The position numbers and the translations under genes were made by a program. DNA of 6,270 bases from DATIKM01 sp035477595 (GTDB lineage Bacteria; Armatimonadota; Chthonomonadetes; Chthonomonadales; CAJBBX01). Below the pieces are notes generated by a model. It was not told the DNA's origin, made no database searches, and saw only the letters and a list, made by a program, of their open reading frames with translations. The stretch is from contig DATIKM010000117.1 of the NCBI GenBank assembly GCA_035477595.1, positions 1 to 6,270 of the forward strand. The letters run 5' to 3'. Every line of letters begins with the position of its first letter. The first letter of the stretch is position 1. Shown here one piece after another: positions 5,002 through 6,270 of the stretch.

Positions 5002-6270
5002 TTACCTCGGTGCCGCCAGCAGCATCGCGTCGAGCAGGCGCTTCTCCTCGCTGCCCTTCGGGTAGAGCGCCGAGAGCGCGTTGGCGAGGCGCAGGAAGTC
5101 GGGGCCGCGCTCCTGCTCGGCCTTGAGCAGCGCGCGCAGGGCGTTGGTGCGCCCGCCCAACTGGAGCAGCATGGCCGCGTGCACGCGATCGAGCGTCGTG
5201 GCCTCGCGAGCGGAGGCGAGTTGGGCGTCGGAGACGTCGGCAGCGGATCGGCGGCCGCGACCCCGCGCGCCGCGCACCTTCGGCGCGGCTTCCATCTCGG
5301 GGAAGAGCACGCCCTGCATCGATGCCGGGCCGCGTGCGGCTTCCTCTTCGAGGCGGGTGGCGACGGCGGACGCGCCGTCCTCGCCGAAGAGCTGCTTCGC
5401 CCGCTCGGCGACGGGCAGCAGGCGCACGACGCCCTTCTTGGTCTCGATCACGCGGCCTTCCCACTTCGGCAGATCGACGCCGAGCGGCTGCGCGAACCGG
5501 CGCACCACGTCGTAGACGAGCGAGAACCCCTTGCCCCGCTGCGAGGCAGATGCCTCATCCTCGGTCTCTTCCTCGTTGTCCGGCACATCATCACCCGCTC
5601 CCGCTGGGAGAGGACCGGGGTGAGGGTCGCCGTCGGTCGCCTGCAGCGTCCAGAGGAAGAGCGCCGTGAGCCGCGCGTCCTCCTCCAGGGCGCCCGCCGC
5701 GCCGTTCCTGGCCCTGGCGTCAGCGGTGCCGAGCACCTGTTCTAGGGCCGTGCGGCCGACCACTTCCCACACCTTCTCGAGATACTCGTCGAGCTTGACC
5801 TCGCGGCCCTCGGCGGTCTCGACCCTCTCGTAGCGGCTGAAGATCTCCAGCGCCGGGCCGATGCAAGCGAAGACGAGGTCCGCGCCGCGGACGCCCTCGT
5901 CCTGCAGGTGCTCCATCCAGTCACCAACGCGCACCGGCATCTCGCGCAGCACGTCGGCCCAGTCGCCAGTGGGACCGGCAGCGGGACCCGCAGTAGGACC
6001 CGCAGTAGGACCCGCAGTAGGACCCGCACTGGGACCCGCACTGGGACCGGCAGCGGGACCCGCACTGGGACCCGCACCGGGACCGGCAGTGGGACCGGCA
6101 GTGGGGCCCGCAGTGGGACCGGCATCCTGCCGGTCCAACAGGCTGGAGGCCTGCACCACCCTGGGACGGCAGATGAGGTGGACGCTGGTGGCGAGCGCGG
6201 CGGAGTCCTGTGAGCGCAGCCGCCCCGGACGTTCGGTAGCGATCGGCCACGAGCCGGTGATGGTCCAGCC
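5002..6270 (-). CDS. DUF1156 DNA methyltransferase, C-terminal part (runs off the right edge)
   Basis: This is the C-terminal 422 residues of an anti-phage-associated DUF1156 adenine/cytosine-type methylase; the DUF1156 domain and the catalytic DPPY-type motif must lie beyond 6270. A GTG at 6159 could be taken as a start, but the same frame is open to the window edge. It encodes GWTITGSWPIATERPGRLRS and then ALATSVHLICRPR, the typical end of the methylase fold in this family. After an inserted Ala-Gly-Pro repeat (residues about 38-101) the family pattern resumes at GDWADVL, with GADLVFACIGPALEIFSRY, then LTALFLWTLQAT. A second insert (HPGPLPAGAG) and an acidic linker follow, then RRFAQPLGVDLP, GVVRLLPVAERAKQLFG, VLFPE, and the C-terminal ATTLDRVHAAMLLQ and RLANALSALYPKGSEEKRLLDAML. 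It is presumed to mark host DNA so that partner ATPase/nuclease proteins spare it. It is the first of the four genes seen and lies five bases or less from the next. Whether the full protein is functional with both inserts cannot be judged here. Confidence 0.9.
   Translation of the reverse strand, partial: GWTITGSWPIATERPGRLRSQDSAALATSVHLICRPRVVQASSLLDRQDAGPTAGPTAGPTAGPGAGPSAGPAAGPSAGPSAGPTAGPTAGPTAGPAAGPTGDWADVLREMPVRVGDWMEHLQDEGVRGADLVFACIGPALEIFSRYERVETAEGREVKLDEYLEKVWEVVGRTALEQVLGTADARARNGAAGALEEDARLTALFLWTLQATDGDPHPGPLPAGAGDDVPDNEEETEDEASASQRGKGFSLVYDVVRRFAQPLGVDLPKWEGRVIETKKGVVRLLPVAERAKQLFGEDGASAVATRLEEEAARGPASMQGVLFPEMEAAPKVRGARGRGRRSAADVSDAQLASAREATTLDRVHAAMLLQLGGRTNALRALLKAEQERGPDFLRLANALSALYPKGSEEKRLLDAMLLAAPR
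5004..5008 (-). promoter_or_regulatory. Ribosome binding site of the AAA ATPase
   Basis: The minus strand reads GAGGT, six bases, then ATG (4997-4995). The site overlaps the last codon and TAA stop (5004-5002) of the DUF1156 methylase gene, so ribosomes finishing the methylase would stop on top of it. Spacing matches that of the DUF499 site. Confidence 0.6.
5591..5623. repeat. Dispersed palindromic repeat of the HPNPLPEGEG type inside the methylase gene
   Basis: Nested inverted repeats are visible: outer TCACCC (5591-5596) with GGGTGA (5618-5623), and inner CTCCC (5598-5602) with GGGAG (5606-5610). Read on the minus strand in the gene's frame it gives DPHPGPLPAGAGDD. This is the translation signature of a widespread REP-like intergenic repeat that is often mis-read as HPNPLPEGEG in bacterial proteins. 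It lies between the LTALFLWTLQAT helix and an acidic, naturally variable linker, and it preserves frame. Copies elsewhere in the genome are expected but cannot be seen in this window. Confidence 0.7.
5968..6123 (-). repeat. 12-bp tandem repeat, 13 units, encoding (AGPX)13
   Basis: Thirteen contiguous 12-bp units follow the plus-strand consensus AGTGGGACCGGC, with variants at positions 2-4 and 10 (GGACCGGC or GGACCCGC). Units 3, 4 and 5 (5992-6027) are identical to each other, suggesting the latest duplication. On the minus strand they encode Ala-Gly-Pro followed by Thr, Ser, Ala or Gly. The unit length is a multiple of three, so copy-number change alters protein length without shifting frame. 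All three minus-strand frames are free of stops through the tract, which explains several spurious overlapping reading frames here. The position is the linker between the methylase fold and the C-terminal helical domain. Confidence 0.92.
6116..6153. repeat. Dispersed palindromic element of the GTGILPV / GRQDARPT type
   Basis: Two adjacent hairpins are visible. The first pairs GGACCGGCA (6116-6124) with TGCCGGTCC (6128-6136) around a three-base loop. The second pairs CAGGC (6139-6143) with GCCTG (6149-6153). Plus-strand translation gives GTGILPVQQAGG and minus-strand translation gives LLDRQDAGPT; such peptides recur in predicted proteins of some large-genome bacteria and mark a dispersed intergenic repeat (recognised from memory). 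Here it is read in frame immediately after the ICRPR end of the methylase fold, where relatives have a short variable linker. Confidence 0.7.

Noticed and set aside
4783..5745. 320-residue plus-strand reading frame
   Set aside because: It runs antisense across the DUF1156/ATPase junction, which is well explained by minus-strand genes; no family features.
5968..6153. CRISPR array
   Set aside because: Units are contiguous 12-bp repeats without spacers and are translated in frame within a gene.
5002..6159. A complete 385-residue gene starting at GTG 6159
   Set aside because: The same frame is open to the window edge and encodes recognisable methylase sequence (GWTITGSWPI, ICRPR) upstream. The GTG is an internal codon inside the repeat-derived linker.

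Overview
The window is a high-GC bacterial fragment carrying a tightly packed, leftward (minus-strand) defence-type operon. In transcription order it reads: a DUF1156-family DNA methyltransferase (C-terminal part only; it enters from the right edge at 6270 and stops at 5002), an AAA_21/SMC-like ABC ATPase (4997-3801), a DUF4276 protein (3804-3181) and a DUF499 P-loop ATPase (3179-423). Gaps are a few bases or negative (an ATGA overlap between genes 2 and 3), and every internal start has a GAGG or GGAGGT Shine-Dalgarno sequence 6-7 nt upstream. The four genes are therefore almost certainly one transcript. No promoter is visible, because the 5' end lies outside the window.

DUF1156 methylases and DUF499 ATPases are recurrent partners in anti-phage islands, usually with a helicase. 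From memory these are methylase/ATPase/helicase loci of the 'Hma' type, and some database families carry the prefix 'anti-phage-associated'. Here a second two-gene module, an ABC ATPase plus a presumed Toprim-like DUF4276 nuclease with the logic of OLD, Gabija or PARIS, sits exactly between the two partners. The likely interpretation is a nested or composite defence locus: a host-marking methylase and its large ATPase wrapped around an ATPase-nuclease sensor/effector pair. Function is inferred from families and context only.

The methylase gene contains two different dispersed, palindromic repeats, both read in frame through variable linkers. One is of the 'HPNPLPEGEG' type (about 5591-5623). 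The other is of the 'GTGILPV / GRQDARPT' type (about 6116-6153). The half-palindrome of the second has apparently expanded into 13 copies of a 12-bp unit (5968-6123), encoding (Ala-Gly-Pro-X)13. The reading frame is intact across both, and family-typical sequence resumes on each side.

Left of the operon (1-422) no intact gene is visible. A fragment of about 52 codons resembling the C-terminus of an IS481-family transposase lies at 303-148. The helicase expected in such loci is not in the window.

Taxonomy is uncertain. The GC content and the two repeat families suit genomes such as Planctomycetota, Myxococcota, Acidobacteriota or large-genome Proteobacteria, but nothing here settles it.
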